Below, piece after piece: positions 46,436 through 56,420 of a stretch of DNA of 64,000 bases. The notes beneath the pieces were generated by a model. It saw nothing but the letters and a program-made list of their open reading frames with translations, was not told the origin of the DNA and made no database searches. Origin of the DNA: Kushneria konosiri (GTDB lineage: Bacteria; Pseudomonadota; Gammaproteobacteria; Pseudomonadales; Halomonadaceae); the NCBI RefSeq assembly GCF_002155145.1, contig NZ_CP021323.1:3162001-3226000 (forward strand), written 5' to 3'. A program made the translations under genes and the position numbers. Within the stretch, counting starts at the first letter, position 1. Every line of letters begins with the position of its first letter.

Positions 46436-46873
46436 CTACTGCTGGTCGCCAGGCGGTGGATCAGAGATCAGTCCAACATTGGGAACACCTGCATTTTGCA
46501 GAGCTCCCATAAGCGTCACGACCTGACCATAGGAAACATTGCGATCGCCGCGCACCATCACAGGGGTACCCGGATTGCGATTAAGTACGGCCATAACCTG
46601 ATCACTGATGTCATCAAGTGACTTGCTCTGCTGCTCATCGCCCAGGCTGATGTAATAGTCGCCGTCACGATTGACCGTGACGACCAGAGGCTCATTGTCA
46701 CTTTGTACCGGCTCTGAGCTGATCTGTGGCAGATCAACGTCGATGCCCTGATTGATCGTGGGCGCCGCAATAATAAAAATCACCAGCAGCACCAGCATGA
46801 CGTCGATGAACGGCACAACGTTCATCTCACTGGAAAGCTTTTTACGCCGGTTACGTCGGTAGGATCCCTGCAT
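46436..46873 (-). CDS. tolR: Tol-Pal system protein TolR
   Basis: Inner-membrane ExbD-like protein that forms the TolQR proton channel. The 145 residues: cytoplasmic start MQGSYRRNRRKKLSSEMN, one helix (about 21-42) with the proton-path Asp in VVPFIDVMLVLLVIF, and a periplasmic domain (DGDYYISLGDEQQSKS, VMVRGDRNVSYGQVVTLMG). ATG at 46873 has AAGGAG six bases upstream; the extension to 46951 overlaps tolQ and is rejected. Nine bases separate it from tolA. Confidence 0.96.
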   Translation of the reverse strand: MQGSYRRNRRKKLSSEMNVVPFIDVMLVLLVIFIIAAPTINQGIDVDLPQISSEPVQSDNEPLVVTVNRDGDYYISLGDEQQSKSLDDISDQVMAVLNRNPGTPVMVRGDRNVSYGQVVTLMGALQNAGVPNVGLISDPPPGDQQ

Positions 46874-46883
46874 GAAGCGCTCC

Positions 46884-47570
46884 TTAGCTATTCTCGCCAG
46901 TGTTGCGGTTTTGCAGGTTTCGATGCAGGAAGGCATGAAACTCTTCGGCAAAGTTTTCCATGCGTACCATGAGCTTGTCCGCCTTGTGAGTCAGACGGTT
47001 ATAGCCGATGTTGGCGGGAATGGCCGCGAAAAGCCCCATGGCCGTAGCGACGAGTGCTTCCGCGATTGCTGGTGCAATCGTACCCAACGATACCTGCTGG
47101 GCACCGCCGAGTGCCTGAAAGGTGCCCAGAATGCCCCAGACAGTACCAAAAAGACCGACATAGACAGCAGACGAGCTGATAATGGCCAGAATCGCCAGGT
47201 GCGAGGTCAGACGCTCTTCTTCACGAGAGACGGAGACCCTCATTGAGCGTTCAACGCCCTCAAGTACGGCATTGTGGCTGCGCGATTTAGGCAGCAGCCG
47301 ATTGAACTCGCGAAATCCTGAACGAAAGATATGAGCGGCCCCCTGAGGATTATCAGCAGGGACTTCCCGGTAAAGCTCATTGAGATCAACACCTGACCAG
47401 AAGTGTGACTCGAAGTCATCCAGCTCTCGCGAGTCACGCTTTAGTGCAAAGGCTCGCTGAAAGATCAGCACCCAGGAAAGAACAGATGCTGCAAGCAGTA
47501 TCATCATGATCAGCTGGACGACCAGGCCAGCGTGAAAAAACAGCGAAATGATCGACATTGAATCGTTCAC
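46884..47570 (-). CDS. tolQ: Tol-Pal system protein TolQ
   Basis: Inner-membrane ExbB/MotA-like subunit of the proton-driven motor. The 228 residues have three helices (about 15-35, 135-160 and 170-192) with the conserved GLFGTVWGILGTFQALG and AIAEALVATAMGLFAAIPA. GTG at 47570 has GAGG six bases upstream and gives the usual length; an ATG at 47558 is the alternative. It lies 11 bases after ybgC and ten before tolR, in one operon. Confidence 0.96.
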   Translation of the reverse strand: MNDSMSIISLFFHAGLVVQLIMMILLAASVLSWVLIFQRAFALKRDSRELDDFESHFWSGVDLNELYREVPADNPQGAAHIFRSGFREFNRLLPKSRSHNAVLEGVERSMRVSVSREEERLTSHLAILAIISSSAVYVGLFGTVWGILGTFQALGGAQQVSLGTIAPAIAEALVATAMGLFAAIPANIGYNRLTHKADKLMVRMENFAEEFHAFLHRNLQNRNTGENS

Positions 47571-47581
47571 GAAAAACCTCT

Positions 47582-47986
47582 TCAGGCGTTCTGGGAATCA
47601 AGCGTCATGGCCGAAAGCATATCTTCGGGCCAACGAGCTGGTTTGTAACGTGTTGCATCAATACAGGCAATATCGACCATGCCACGAAAAAGAAGTTTTC
47701 CGTCTCGCATGACCCGTTGCTCGAATGCCACGGTGCATTGGCGGGGCGCGCCTGCCACGGTCTCGATGCTTATAAGGTCGTCGAGCTGTGCCGGCAGGCG
47801 ATACTGGCACTCCAGACGACGAACGACCAGCGCAATATTGCGTTTTAGCAGCGAGTGTTGATCAAAACCTTTCGCCCGTAGCCACTCGGTGCGGCCACGT
47901 TCAAGGTAGTTGAGATAGTTGGCGTGATAGACGATACCGCCGGCATCGGTATCCTCGATATAAACGCGTAAATCAAGAGAGGTCAT
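47582..47986 (-). CDS. ybgC: Acyl-CoA thioesterase YbgC
   Basis: Hotdog-fold thioesterase at the head of the tol-pal operon; in E. coli and Helicobacter it hydrolyses acyl-CoA and associates with phospholipid enzymes. The 134 residues have the 4-hydroxybenzoyl-CoA-thioesterase-like signature [20 protein letters not shown] with the catalytic Asp. It overlaps ruvB by four bases, so ruvCAB and tol-pal are probably co-transcribed. Confidence 0.95.
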   Translation of the reverse strand: MTSLDLRVYIEDTDAGGIVYHANYLNYLERGRTEWLRAKGFDQHSLLKRNIALVVRRLECQYRLPAQLDDLISIETVAGAPRQCTVAFEQRVMRDGKLLFRGMVDIACIDATRYKPARWPEDMLSAMTLDSQNA

Positions 47987-49038
47987 GCCGTCCCGGGCTC
48001 CACTGTTGCCGTGCCATCACCGGCGTCCGGAATGTCATCCGTGGGTGAAAGGTCAAAGTGTAAATAGGCCAGGCGAGTTACCATACGGCCGCGAGCCGTA
48101 CGCAGCATGAACCCCTGCTGAATCAGATAGGGCTCAAGCACATCCTCAATGGTGTCACGCTCTTCACTGATGGCAGCGGCCAGACTCTCTACCCCCACCG
48201 GCCCGCCATCAAATTTCTCAATCATGGTCAGAAGCAGTCGCCGATCCATGTGATCAAGTCCATGGCGATCCACATGCAGCATATTGAGCGCCTTGTCCGC
48301 CACATCAGCGGTCAGTCGACCGTTGCCACGCACCTGTGCAAAGTCACGCACGCGCCGCAGCAGACGATTGGCAATACGCGGCGTTCCTCGTGCGCGACGT
48401 GCGACCTCAATGGCGCCACCTTCATCGGCTTCGAAATCCATGAGCCGGGCACTGCGATTCACGATGTGGGTCAGCTCATCGATATTGTAGAACTCAAGAC
48501 GCTGCACGATCCCGAAACGGTCTCTCAAGGGTGCGGTCAAAAGACCGGCCCTGGTCGTTGCCCCGACCAGCGTAAAGCGCGGGAGGTCGAGTTTGATGGA
48601 GCGTGCCGCCGGACCTTCGCCGATCATGATATCGAGCTGAAAGTCTTCCATCGCAGGATAGAGAACTTCCTCCACGGCAGAAGACAGCCTGTGAATCTCA
48701 TCAATAAAAAGCACATCGCCCGGCTGCAGATTGGTCAGCATGGCGGCAAGGTCGCCAGCCTTTTCAAGCACCGGGCCCGAGGTGGATTTGATATCCACGC
48801 CCATCTCTTTGGCGATAATGTGCGCAAGCGTTGTCTTGCCAAGCCCGGGCGGCCCGAAGATCAGCGTATGATCGAGGCTGTCCTCACGCTGACGAGCGGC
48901 TGTAATGAAAATATCGAGCTGCTCACGCACTGGTGCCTGCCCAACGTAATCATCAAGCATGCGAGGACGAATGGCGTGATCCTTTCGCTCCTCATCAGGA
49001 CGCTCGGCACCGGCAATAAGTCGATCGGTTTCAATCAT
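47983..49038 (-). CDS. ruvB: Holliday junction helicase RuvB
   Basis: Hexameric AAA+ motor for branch migration of Holliday junctions with RuvA. The 351 residues have Walker [16 protein letters not shown], Walker [11 protein letters not shown], sensor [17 protein letters not shown] with the arginine finger, and the C-terminal winged helix ([19 protein letters not shown]). The last 20 residues are an acidic tail ([18 protein letters not shown]). It overlaps ruvA by four bases. Confidence 0.97.
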   Translation of the reverse strand: MIETDRLIAGAERPDEERKDHAIRPRMLDDYVGQAPVREQLDIFITAARQREDSLDHTLIFGPPGLGKTTLAHIIAKEMGVDIKSTSGPVLEKAGDLAAMLTNLQPGDVLFIDEIHRLSSAVEEVLYPAMEDFQLDIMIGEGPAARSIKLDLPRFTLVGATTRAGLLTAPLRDRFGIVQRLEFYNIDELTHIVNRSARLMDFEADEGGAIEVARRARGTPRIANRLLRRVRDFAQVRGNGRLTADVADKALNMLHVDRHGLDHMDRRLLLTMIEKFDGGPVGVESLAAAISEERDTIEDVLEPYLIQQGFMLRTARGRMVTRLAYLHFDLSPTDDIPDAGDGTATVEPGTA

Positions 49039-49673
49039 GAGGCTCTACCCTTGCCGCTGCGCACTTCACTGCCGGCCAGACGGTCAGACAGCGCCGCCTT
49101 GATCAGGGCTTCAGTCGATTGAGTGGTATCGAGCCCCGACAGCATTCTGGCAGCTTCCGTCGGCTTGTAGCCAAGGGCAATCAGTGCTGCTTCGGCATCG
49201 GCGTGGTTGTCACTTTCAAGCGGAAGCTCGGCGTCTTCGACGCCCTGCTCCATTTGTTCGAACTCTGGCCAGTGCTTGAAACGGTCCCGCATTTCGATGA
49301 TCAGTCGCTCGGCGGTTTTCTTGCCTACTCCTGGCAGGCGCGTCAGCGTTTTGGTGTCATCTTCCATGACACTTTTCATGAACTGCTGACGATCCATGCC
49401 GGACAGTATTGCCAGCGCCAGACGAGGACCAACGCCGGAGATACGGATCAATTCACGAAACAGACGACGCTCGGTTTCATCAATGAAGCCATACAAAAGA
49501 TGAGCATCCTCGCGAACGCTTAGATGGGTGTAAAGCCGTACCGTTTCACCCGGCGCCGGCAATGCCAGCAGCGTATTCATGGACGCTTCAAGCTCATATC
49601 CGACACCATGAACATCGATCACGATCAGGGGCGGTTTCTTTTCAAGCAGTTGACCGTGCAGGCGACCTATCAT
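49035..49673 (-). CDS. ruvA: Holliday junction DNA helicase subunit RuvA
   Basis: Tetramer that binds four-way junctions and loads RuvB. The 212 residues show the OB domain ([36 protein letters not shown]), two helix-hairpin-helix motifs ([32 protein letters not shown]) and a flexible acidic linker to domain III ([16 protein letters not shown]), which binds RuvB. It is 8-10 residues longer than E. coli RuvA. It follows ruvC by 70 bases. Confidence 0.97.
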   Translation of the reverse strand: MIGRLHGQLLEKKPPLIVIDVHGVGYELEASMNTLLALPAPGETVRLYTHLSVREDAHLLYGFIDETERRLFRELIRISGVGPRLALAILSGMDRQQFMKSVMEDDTKTLTRLPGVGKKTAERLIIEMRDRFKHWPEFEQMEQGVEDAELPLESDNHADAEAALIALGYKPTEAARMLSGLDTTQSTEALIKAALSDRLAGSEVRSGKGRAS

Positions 49674-49743
49674 GCGTTATGTATCCAGACAGAAACGGTA
49701 AAAATACAGGGTCTTTAAATGTCATCGATGCTGAAATATCGGC

Positions 49744-50280
49744 TCAGGGGCGATAGTGGCGCCAGCTGGACGACCGCTGTTTCGTCGAGCGAGTCGGCGC
49801 TGGCATGGCAACCGCGCCTCGACTGGTAAAAAAGTGCGTCAGCGCGATGGCCAGCGCGTCGGCGGCATCTTCCTGAGGCAGCCCTGACAACTTAAGCGTT
49901 GACTGTACCATATGCTGCACCTGCGTCTTGTCGGCCCCGCCATTGCCTGTCACCACCTGTTTGATACGTCTTGCGGCATACTCATGCACGTCCAGCCCAT
50001 GGTTGGCTGCACAGACAATGGCCGTACCGCGAGCCTGACCCAGCTTGAGCGCGGAGTCAGCATTTTTGGACAGGAACACCTGTTCGATGGCCATCTCGCC
50101 TGGGGCATACTGGGCAATGATTTCGGCAACGCCGGCATATACCTGGGCCAGTTTCTGAGCCAGTGTCGAAGCGTCAATCCTGATGCAACCGCTGGTAACA
50201 TAGCGCGGCGCTCGACTTGAGACATCGATCACACCAAAGCCGGTACGACGCGACCCCGGATCGATGCCCAGCAGGATCAT
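49744..50280 (-). CDS. ruvC: Crossover junction endodeoxyribonuclease RuvC
   Basis: Resolves Holliday junctions by paired nicks. The 178 residues have the RNase H-like acidic tetrad: Asp7 in [15 protein letters not shown], Glu in [13 protein letters not shown], and two Asp in [13 protein letters not shown]. The N-terminus starts MILLGIDPG, as usual, and the C-terminal end is basic ([14 protein letters not shown]). It lies 28 bases after yebC. Confidence 0.97.
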   Translation of the reverse strand: MILLGIDPGSRRTGFGVIDVSSRAPRYVTSGCIRIDASTLAQKLAQVYAGVAEIIAQYAPGEMAIEQVFLSKNADSALKLGQARGTAIVCAANHGLDVHEYAARRIKQVVTGNGGADKTQVQHMVQSTLKLSGLPQEDAADALAIALTHFFTSRGAVAMPAPTRSTKQRSSSWRHYRP

Positions 50281-50308
50281 TCTCCGCCTCCTGTCGAGCC
50301 GGTATCAC

Positions 50309-51067
50309 TCATGATGCACCCTCGAGCGCCTCGAGCACACGAGGCTCAAAATCAACGTTGGAATACACGTTTTGTACGTCGTCCAGATCTTCAAGACGAT
50401 CAAACAACATCACGATACGGCGCGCCGTATCGACATCATCAATACTTGAATAGCTGTCAGGGAACATGCCGACGTCGCTGTGCATTACCTCGATGTCAGC
50501 CTGATCAAGCGCATCTCTGACCGAGCCGAACTCGCTCGGGGTGGTGACCACCTCAAGCGTGCCATCATCTCGAGACTGCACGTCTTCGGCGCCCGCCTCC
50601 AGAGTCACCTCGATAACGCTTTCCTCGGTTGTTCCTGCAGGCAGCACAATACGACCCTGCTTTTGAAAGAGAAAGGCGACCGAACCACTGCTTCCCAGGT
50701 TACCGCCATGCTTGTTAAAGGCAGTGCGAACCTCCGAGACCGTCCGGTTGCGGTTGTCACTCATGCACTCAACCAGGATAGCCACGCCATCCGGCCCATA
50801 ACCTTCATACACCAGCTCTTCCATGGCATCGCTGTCGCTATTGCCAGCGCCACGGGCAACGGCTCGATCAATCGTATCGCGTGTCATATTGCTGGACAGA
50901 GCCTTGTCGACCGCCGCACGAAGCCGCGGATTGTCCTCCACGGCGCTGCCTCCCTGACGCGCGGCGACCGTTAACTCACGAATCAGGCGCGTAAATATCT
51001 TGCCCTTTTTGGCATCCTGGGCCGCCTTTCGATGCTTGATATTGGCCCATTTGCTGTGTCCTGCCAT
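50309..51067 (-). CDS. yebC: YebC/PmpR family protein
   Basis: Conserved protein of the YebC/TACO1 family, described as a transcriptional regulator (PmpR) and, in recent work, as a translation factor for proline-rich stretches. The 252 residues start MAGHSKWANIKHRKAAQDAK, with KIFTRLIRELTVAAR and the typical YEGYGPDGVAILVE; the last third is acidic. It is first in the yebC-ruvCAB-tol operon, the same order as in many gammaproteobacteria. Confidence 0.95.
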   Translation of the reverse strand: MAGHSKWANIKHRKAAQDAKKGKIFTRLIRELTVAARQGGSAVEDNPRLRAAVDKALSSNMTRDTIDRAVARGAGNSDSDAMEELVYEGYGPDGVAILVECMSDNRNRTVSEVRTAFNKHGGNLGSSGSVAFLFQKQGRIVLPAGTTEESVIEVTLEAGAEDVQSRDDGTLEVVTTPSEFGSVRDALDQADIEVMHSDVGMFPDSYSSIDDVDTARRIVMLFDRLEDLDDVQNVYSNVDFEPRVLEALEGAS

Positions 51068-51116
51068 GGGATGGCTCCTTCAACTGCTCGCCATCAATCA
51101 TACAATGGCGTCATAC

Positions 51117-51149
51117 AAAAATACGGGTGTGCAAGGCACACCCGTATTA
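51117..51149 (-). terminator. Terminator of aspS
   Basis: AATACGGGTGTG-CAAGG-CACACCCGTATT with a T5 run on the minus side. It lies 57 bases beyond the aspS stop and separates aspS from yebC-ruvCAB. Confidence 0.87.
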
Positions 51150-51206
51150 ACCCTAACACTCCCGAGAAACGGTCACAGAAACGTTTCGTTTCCGTTTGCC
51201 CGTCGA

Positions 51207-52985
51207 TCAGGTGGTTGTGTTATCAGACGCTTTCTGGCGCAGGCGAATGTGCAACTCCTTGAGCTGCTCATTGCTGACCGTTCCGGGCGCTTCGGTCATC
51301 AGACACGCCGCGCTCTGCGTTTTGGGGAAAGCAATCACATCACGGATGGTACGACCACCGGTCATCAGCATGACCAGTCGATCGAGACCAAATGCCAGCC
51401 CACCGTGCGGCGGTGCACCGTGTGCCAGACCATCCAGCAGGAAGCCGAATTTCTCGCGGGCTTCTTCATCACTGATGCCCAGAGCTTCAAAGACCTGCCG
51501 TTGCATGCCCTGATCATGAATACGAATTGACCCGCCACCCAGCTCGGTACCGTTGAGGACCATATCGTAGGCGCGGGACAGCGCGTTTTCCGGATTCTGC
51601 TTGAGCGTTTCCGGATCGCAGGCCGGTGCCGTGAACGGATGGTGCAGTGCGGCAAGGCGACCACTGTCATCACGTTCGAACATCGGGAAGTCGACCACCC
51701 ACAGCGGCGCCCAGGGACGAGTATAGAGATCAAGATCGCCGCCCAGCTTCACACGCAGTGCACCCAGCGCTTCGTTAACGACTTTTGCACGGTCGGCCCC
51801 GAAGAAAAGGATATCGCCATCTTCGGCTCCGGCACGGTCCAGCAGCGTCTCGATCACGTTTTCCATGAACTTGACGATAGGCGACTGTAGTCCTTCGATG
51901 CCCTTCGAGCGGTCGTTGACCTTGATCCAGGCCAGACCGCGAGCGCCATAGATACCGACAAATCTGGTGTACTCGTCGATCTCCTTGCGAGAAAGCTTCG
52001 CCCCACCGGGCACCCTGAGTACGGCAACACGGCCGTCTTCAGCATTGGCCGGACCAGAGAACACCTTGAAGTCGACATCCTTCATCAGATCATCAACGTC
52101 GACGAATTCCAGCGGAATGCGCAAATCCGGCTTGTCAGAACCATAACGACGCATGGCGTCATGCCAGGTCATCCGCGGGAACTGCGGCAGCGACACGTCG
52201 AGCACTTCCACGAAAAGACGACGAATCATCTCTTCGGTCATCCCCATGATGTCGTCTTCCTCGACAAAGGAGGCTTCGATATCGATCTGGGTGAATTCCG
52301 GCTGACGATCGGCACGAAGATCTTCATCACGGAAGCACTTGGCAATCTGATAATAGCGGTCAAAACCGGCTACCATCAGCAGCTGCTTGAAGAGCTGCGG
52401 AGACTGCGGCAGTGCAAAGAACTCACCGGCATGGGTGCGGCTGGGCACGAGATAGTCACGTGCACCTTCAGGCGTGGCACGAGTCAGAATGGGCGTTTCG
52501 ATATCGAGAAAACCGTTGTCTTCAAGATAGGCGCGAACGCTGTGAGTGATACGCGAACGAAGCCGCAGGCGATCGATCATTTCGGGGCGACGCAGATCGA
52601 TGTAGCGATACTTGAGGCGAACGTCTTCACCGACCTTGCCATGTTCATCGAGCTGGAACGGCGGGGTTACGGCCGTATTGAGCACCTCAACCTGCGTGGC
52701 AAGCACCTCGATCAGACCCGTCGGCATGTTGGCGTTCTGGGTACCTTCCGGACGCATGCGAATACGACCGGTAATACGCAGTACATACTCGCTGCGGGCT
52801 CGATCTGCATTGGCAAAGGCATCCGGCGTGTCCGGATCAACCACAACCTGTGCAATGCCATCACGATCACGCATGTCGAGGAAAATCACCCCACCATGAT
52901 CGCGGCGGCGGTGGACCCAACCGCAGAGTGTGACTTCCTGGTCGACAAGGCTTTCGTTTAGCTGGCCGCAATAATGACTGCGCAT
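51207..52985 (-). CDS. aspS: Aspartyl-tRNA synthetase
   Basis: Class II synthetase that charges tRNA-Asp. The 592 residues show an OB anticodon-binding domain (about 1-110; [21 protein letters not shown]), the catalytic core with [42 protein letters not shown] (motif 2), the bacterial GAD insertion (about 290-420) and motif 3 [18 protein letters not shown] at 52985 (MRSHYCGQL) has AGGA six bases upstream; the extension to 53081 is rejected. It lies 98 bases after fmdB across a strong hairpin. Confidence 0.97.
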   Translation of the reverse strand: MRSHYCGQLNESLVDQEVTLCGWVHRRRDHGGVIFLDMRDRDGIAQVVVDPDTPDAFANADRARSEYVLRITGRIRMRPEGTQNANMPTGLIEVLATQVEVLNTAVTPPFQLDEHGKVGEDVRLKYRYIDLRRPEMIDRLRLRSRITHSVRAYLEDNGFLDIETPILTRATPEGARDYLVPSRTHAGEFFALPQSPQLFKQLLMVAGFDRYYQIAKCFRDEDLRADRQPEFTQIDIEASFVEEDDIMGMTEEMIRRLFVEVLDVSLPQFPRMTWHDAMRRYGSDKPDLRIPLEFVDVDDLMKDVDFKVFSGPANAEDGRVAVLRVPGGAKLSRKEIDEYTRFVGIYGARGLAWIKVNDRSKGIEGLQSPIVKFMENVIETLLDRAGAEDGDILFFGADRAKVVNEALGALRVKLGGDLDLYTRPWAPLWVVDFPMFERDDSGRLAALHHPFTAPACDPETLKQNPENALSRAYDMVLNGTELGGGSIRIHDQGMQRQVFEALGISDEEAREKFGFLLDGLAHGAPPHGGLAFGLDRLVMLMTGGRTIRDVIAFPKTQSAACLMTEAPGTVSNEQLKELHIRLRQKASDNTTT

Positions 52986-53032
52986 CTTTAATCCTGTGTT
53001 GTAACGCTTGATGTAATGCCTGAGTTGTTTGA

Positions 53033-53062
53033 ATGCCGAAGGCAGTTGACTGCCTTCGGCAT
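53033..53062. repeat. Perfect 13-bp hairpin in the fmdB-aspS intergenic region
   Basis: ATGCCGAAGGCAG-TTGA-CTGCCTTCGGCAT is a perfect 13-base stem with a 4-base loop between fmdB and aspS. On the transcribed strand no T-run follows, so it looks more like an mRNA-stabilising or partial terminator element than a full terminator. Confidence 0.65.
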
Positions 53063-53083
53063 GGGGCAATTCCCGCAACAACG

Positions 53084-53326
53084 TCAGCTGTCGGACGTAC
53101 CGCCCTTGTCGGACTTGCTGTCACCGGCAAGGTTACGACGACCCGAACTCTTGAAATCGGTCTCGTACCACCCACCCCCTGAAAGCCGGAACCCCGCAGC
53201 TGAAATCAGACGCTCAAGAGCGCCCTCATGACAGGATGGGCATTCCACCAGAGGAGCAGCATCAATCTTTTGAATCTTTTCAAGGCGCGTACCGCAGGCG
53301 CGGCACTCATATTCATAAATCGGCAT
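53084..53326 (-). CDS. FmdB-family zinc ribbon protein
   Basis: Small putative regulator with a single zinc ribbon. The 80 residues start [16 protein letters not shown] and carry CxxC pairs in CRACG and CPSCH, then an aspartate/glycine-rich basic tail. It is regularly found upstream of aspS in gammaproteobacteria, as here, and is likely transcribed with it. Function unknown. Confidence 0.9.
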   Translation of the reverse strand: MPIYEYECRACGTRLEKIQKIDAAPLVECPSCHEGALERLISAAGFRLSGGGWYETDFKSSGRRNLAGDSKSDKGGTSDS

Positions 53327-53526
53327 GGTCTTTCATACCCGATATTTGATGTTACTGCAGGTGCGCTCAAGCAACCTGCCCCTGCCGGGAAACAATATCC
53401 ATCGGATGGCAGACATTATTCCCGATGTCTGATTGACGCATCGGTCTACTGACACGACGATACAACCTCGCACAAGGCACGCATTATAGCGCGGCAGACA
53501 TCATGATGGGCAAGGAGTGCACCCCC

Positions 53527-54465
53527 ATGAAGGCAGTAATTCTCGACAGCGATACCCTGGGCAGCGACATTGATCTTTCACCTCTTTCCAGCATGGTCGA
53601 TGAGTTCGATCATTGGGGCGCCACACACCCGGAGGACGTTGTCAAACGTCTTGAAGGTGCCACTATTGCCATCACCAACAAGGTCGTCATTGATGATGAC
53701 ATCATGGCTGCATTGCCTGATCTAAAGATGATCGCCGTAACCGCCACCGGTACCAACAATATCGACATGCAAGGCGCCCGGGAACGCAACATTACCGTGG
53801 CCAATGTCACAGGATACGGCACACAAAGCGTGGCGCAGCACACACTGATGATCATGCTGGCTCTGGCCACACGACTGCCCTGCTACCAGCATGATGTTGC
53901 CACCCATCAATGGGAGCAGGCTTCCTCCTTTTGCCTTCAGCATTACCCGACCATGCAACTTGCCGGCAAGCATCTGGCGCTGGCCGGCAGTGGCGAACTC
54001 GGTCAGGCGGTAGCGCAACTGGGCCGGGCTTTCGGAATGAAGGTCAGCTTTTGTGCACGTCCCAATGCCGAGCACGATGACCGCCCGTCACTTGAAGCAC
54101 TTCTCCCGGAAGCTGATGTGGTCTCTCTGCATTGCCCTCTGACGCCTGAAACACATCACCTGATCAACCAGGCGCGCCTGAAGCTGATGAAACCAGACGC
54201 CCTGCTGATCAACTGCGGGCGCGGAGGATTGATCGATGAACAGGCCTCACTTGAGGCACTAAAGAATCGGCGCCTTGGTGGTCTGGGTGTTGATGTCCTG
54301 CCAAAGGAGCCTCCCCGCGAGGGCCATGAACTAATCGAAGCGATGTCGCAGGGATCTCTCAATCTTGTCGTCACGCCTCATAACGCATGGATAGCCCCGG
54401 AAGCTCGACAGAATATTGTTTCCATGACGGCTGATAACATCCGCAAATTTCTATCAACCGAATGA
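53527..54465 (+). CDS. D-2-hydroxyacid dehydrogenase (glycerate/hydroxypyruvate type)
   Basis: NAD-dependent dehydrogenase with 312 residues. NAD-binding motif LAGSGELGQAVAQLG; catalytic Arg in INCGRGGLIDE, Glu in DVLPKEPP and His in VVTPHNAWIAPE. The N-terminal ATGTNNID fits the HprA-like group that reduces hydroxypyruvate or glyoxylate, which is also its closest relative by eye, but substrate is not certain. ATG at 53527 has AAGGAG nine bases upstream. It stands alone. Confidence 0.88.
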   Translation: MKAVILDSDTLGSDIDLSPLSSMVDEFDHWGATHPEDVVKRLEGATIAITNKVVIDDDIMAALPDLKMIAVTATGTNNIDMQGARERNITVANVTGYGTQSVAQHTLMIMLALATRLPCYQHDVATHQWEQASSFCLQHYPTMQLAGKHLALAGSGELGQAVAQLGRAFGMKVSFCARPNAEHDDRPSLEALLPEADVVSLHCPLTPETHHLINQARLKLMKPDALLINCGRGGLIDEQASLEALKNRRLGGLGVDVLPKEPPREGHELIEAMSQGSLNLVVTPHNAWIAPEARQNIVSMTADNIRKFLSTE

Positions 54466-54646
54466 CTTAAGTATTCAGATCTCTGGCCAAAACATAATAT
54501 AACGGTATAAGCGTTACTGATTGATTACGCGATTACCCTGAAAAAAAATATTGGGCCGATGCTGCCATTGTCATAATCCTTTGGTCGAAGACCATGTCGC
54601 ATGGCAGACACTTCCCAAACCTCTTTTTCAGGTATGAAACAGCAGC

Positions 54647-55246
54647 ATGGAAGCTTTTAATCAGCATCTTTTTCTTGCTCTCAACGCGCAACCACAAAGC
54701 CAACCACTGGTGATCTGGTTTGCCATTATCATGGCCAAATATGCCATCCTTTGTGTTCCTTTGATCATGATCATGGGATGGTTTGGCAAGAGCGAGGCGC
54801 ATCACAAGATAATGTTGACAGCGCTTCTGGCAACGGTGGGTGCCCTGCTGATCAATAATCTGATCGGTTCGGTAATCTGGTATCACCCTCGCCCCTTCGT
54901 GATGCCACTAGGACATACGCTGATTTCGCATGCACCTACGCCCTCTTTTCCAAGCAACCACATGACGATCGTTTCAACGGTTGCCTTCAGCTTTATTCTA
55001 CGCCCGGCGCTACGCAAAACGGGTGTTGCACTTGCCGTACTGGCTCTGCCCATTGCCTGGTCACGTATTTATCTGGGCGTGCATTTCCCGCTGGACATGC
55101 TGGGCGCTGTCATCGTTGCTGGTGTGGCTTCCCTGATGATGCTCTGGCTGCAGCCCCTGTATCTCGAAACGCTTTATGGTGTAACCCGTGGCGTTTATCG
55201 CATCGTTTTTTCACCCTTGATCGCTCGTGGCCTTTTACATCGATAA
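54647..55246 (+). CDS. PAP2-family phosphatase, undecaprenyl-diphosphatase-like
   Basis: Integral membrane phosphatase of 199 residues with about five helices and all three PAP2 motifs: a WYHPRPF segment (motif 1), SFPSNH (motif 2) and SRIYLGVHFPLDMLG (motif 3). It most resembles BcrC-type undecaprenyl pyrophosphate phosphatase, which recycles the lipid carrier of peptidoglycan and O-antigen, but a phosphatidylglycerophosphatase role cannot be excluded. It is followed by a terminator. Confidence 0.86.
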   Translation: MEAFNQHLFLALNAQPQSQPLVIWFAIIMAKYAILCVPLIMIMGWFGKSEAHHKIMLTALLATVGALLINNLIGSVIWYHPRPFVMPLGHTLISHAPTPSFPSNHMTIVSTVAFSFILRPALRKTGVALAVLALPIAWSRIYLGVHFPLDMLGAVIVAGVASLMMLWLQPLYLETLYGVTRGVYRIVFSPLIARGLLHR

Positions 55247-55261
55247 CATCAATTTCAGAAT

Positions 55262-55291
55262 CAAAAGCCCGCTGTCAGGCGGGCTTTTTTA
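55262..55291 (+). terminator. Terminator after the PAP2 phosphatase gene
   Basis: AAAAGCCCGC-TGTC(A)-GGCGGGCTTTTTT-type hairpin with a T-run, 15 bases after the stop. Confidence 0.85.
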
Positions 55292-55436
55292 TGTCACCAC
55301 CCTTCTTTGGGGGATCAGCTACGCACGGACACTGAACTTATGTCAGACTTGCATCACAATATTTTCAGCGACTTAAAGAAATGCCGTTGCGGCTGCAGCA
55401 GTGATTTCAATGTCGATACAGACGTGGAGGCCTTGT

Positions 55437-56393
55437 ATGACACATACCATTATTTTCGATACTGACCCGGGCGTTGACGATGCACAGGCCATTGCGCTGA
55501 TCATGGCGCACCCGGATATCGAAGTCCTGGGACTGACCACTACCTTTGGCAATGTTCGTGTCGAAACCGCCACCCGTAATGCCCTGCTACTGACCGAGCT
55601 GGCCGGCCAGAGCATCCCTGTCGCTCAGGGCGCAGATTATCCGCTGGTGAAAACGCCCTATCCGGTGCCGGCCCATATTCATGGCGCTGATGGACTGGGC
55701 AATCAGACACTTGATGAACCTGCCGGTCAGATCGAAGCCATTAGTGCAGCGCAATTCATCGTGGACAAGACCCGCGAACGCCCGGGGGAAATCACGCTGG
55801 TGGCCGTGGGCCCTCTGGGCAATCTGGCCATGGCCATCGCCCTTGATCCGGACGTCGTCAATCGTGTCAAGCAGGTCGTGATCATGGGCGGCTCGGCAGC
55901 GCGAGGCGGCAACGTCACCCCGCTGGCCGAAGCCAATATCTTCTCCGACCCGCACGCTGCCAAACGTGTCCTGACAGCGGACTGGCCACTGGTAATGGTA
56001 GGCCTTGATGTCACACTGGATACGGTCATCACCCCGGATCGCATGGCGCGCATTGCCAAGGGCCAGGGGGCGCTGGGCGACGTGCTGTCACACAGCTATG
56101 ACTTTTATGCAGACTTCTACCGCAGTGCCATCGGCCTTGATGGCTGCTGTCCCCACGATAGCTGCGCGGTCGCATGGCTGATCCATCCGGAATTTTTCGA
56201 AACCGTCCCCGGGCATCTGGATGTGGTGACAGAAGGTGCTGCGGAAGGCCAGACCATCTTTGCACCGGCAGAGCGCCAGTACGTCAGCGATCGCTGGTCA
56301 AAGACACCAACCGTACAGGTCTGTATGAAAGTGGATGGTGACGCGGTTGCGAACTGGATCGAGCAGACACTGACCACATCGCACAACGTATAA
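55437..56393 (+). CDS. Inosine/uridine-preferring nucleoside hydrolase
   Basis: Hydrolyses ribonucleosides to base and ribose, a salvage enzyme. The 318 residues have the Ca-binding motif DTDPGVDDAQAI at the start, the HGADGLGN loop and VAVGPLGNLAMAI, NIFSDPHAA and PHDSCAVAWLIHP, all in order. ATG at 55437 has GGAGG six bases upstream; the extension to 55401 is rejected. It lies 27 bases before otsB on the same strand. Confidence 0.9.
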   Translation: MTHTIIFDTDPGVDDAQAIALIMAHPDIEVLGLTTTFGNVRVETATRNALLLTELAGQSIPVAQGADYPLVKTPYPVPAHIHGADGLGNQTLDEPAGQIEAISAAQFIVDKTRERPGEITLVAVGPLGNLAMAIALDPDVVNRVKQVVIMGGSAARGGNVTPLAEANIFSDPHAAKRVLTADWPLVMVGLDVTLDTVITPDRMARIAKGQGALGDVLSHSYDFYADFYRSAIGLDGCCPHDSCAVAWLIHPEFFETVPGHLDVVTEGAAEGQTIFAPAERQYVSDRWSKTPTVQVCMKVDGDAVANWIEQTLTTSHNV

Positions 56394-56420
56394 CAACCGT
56401 CACGCCATGACAGGGAGGTA

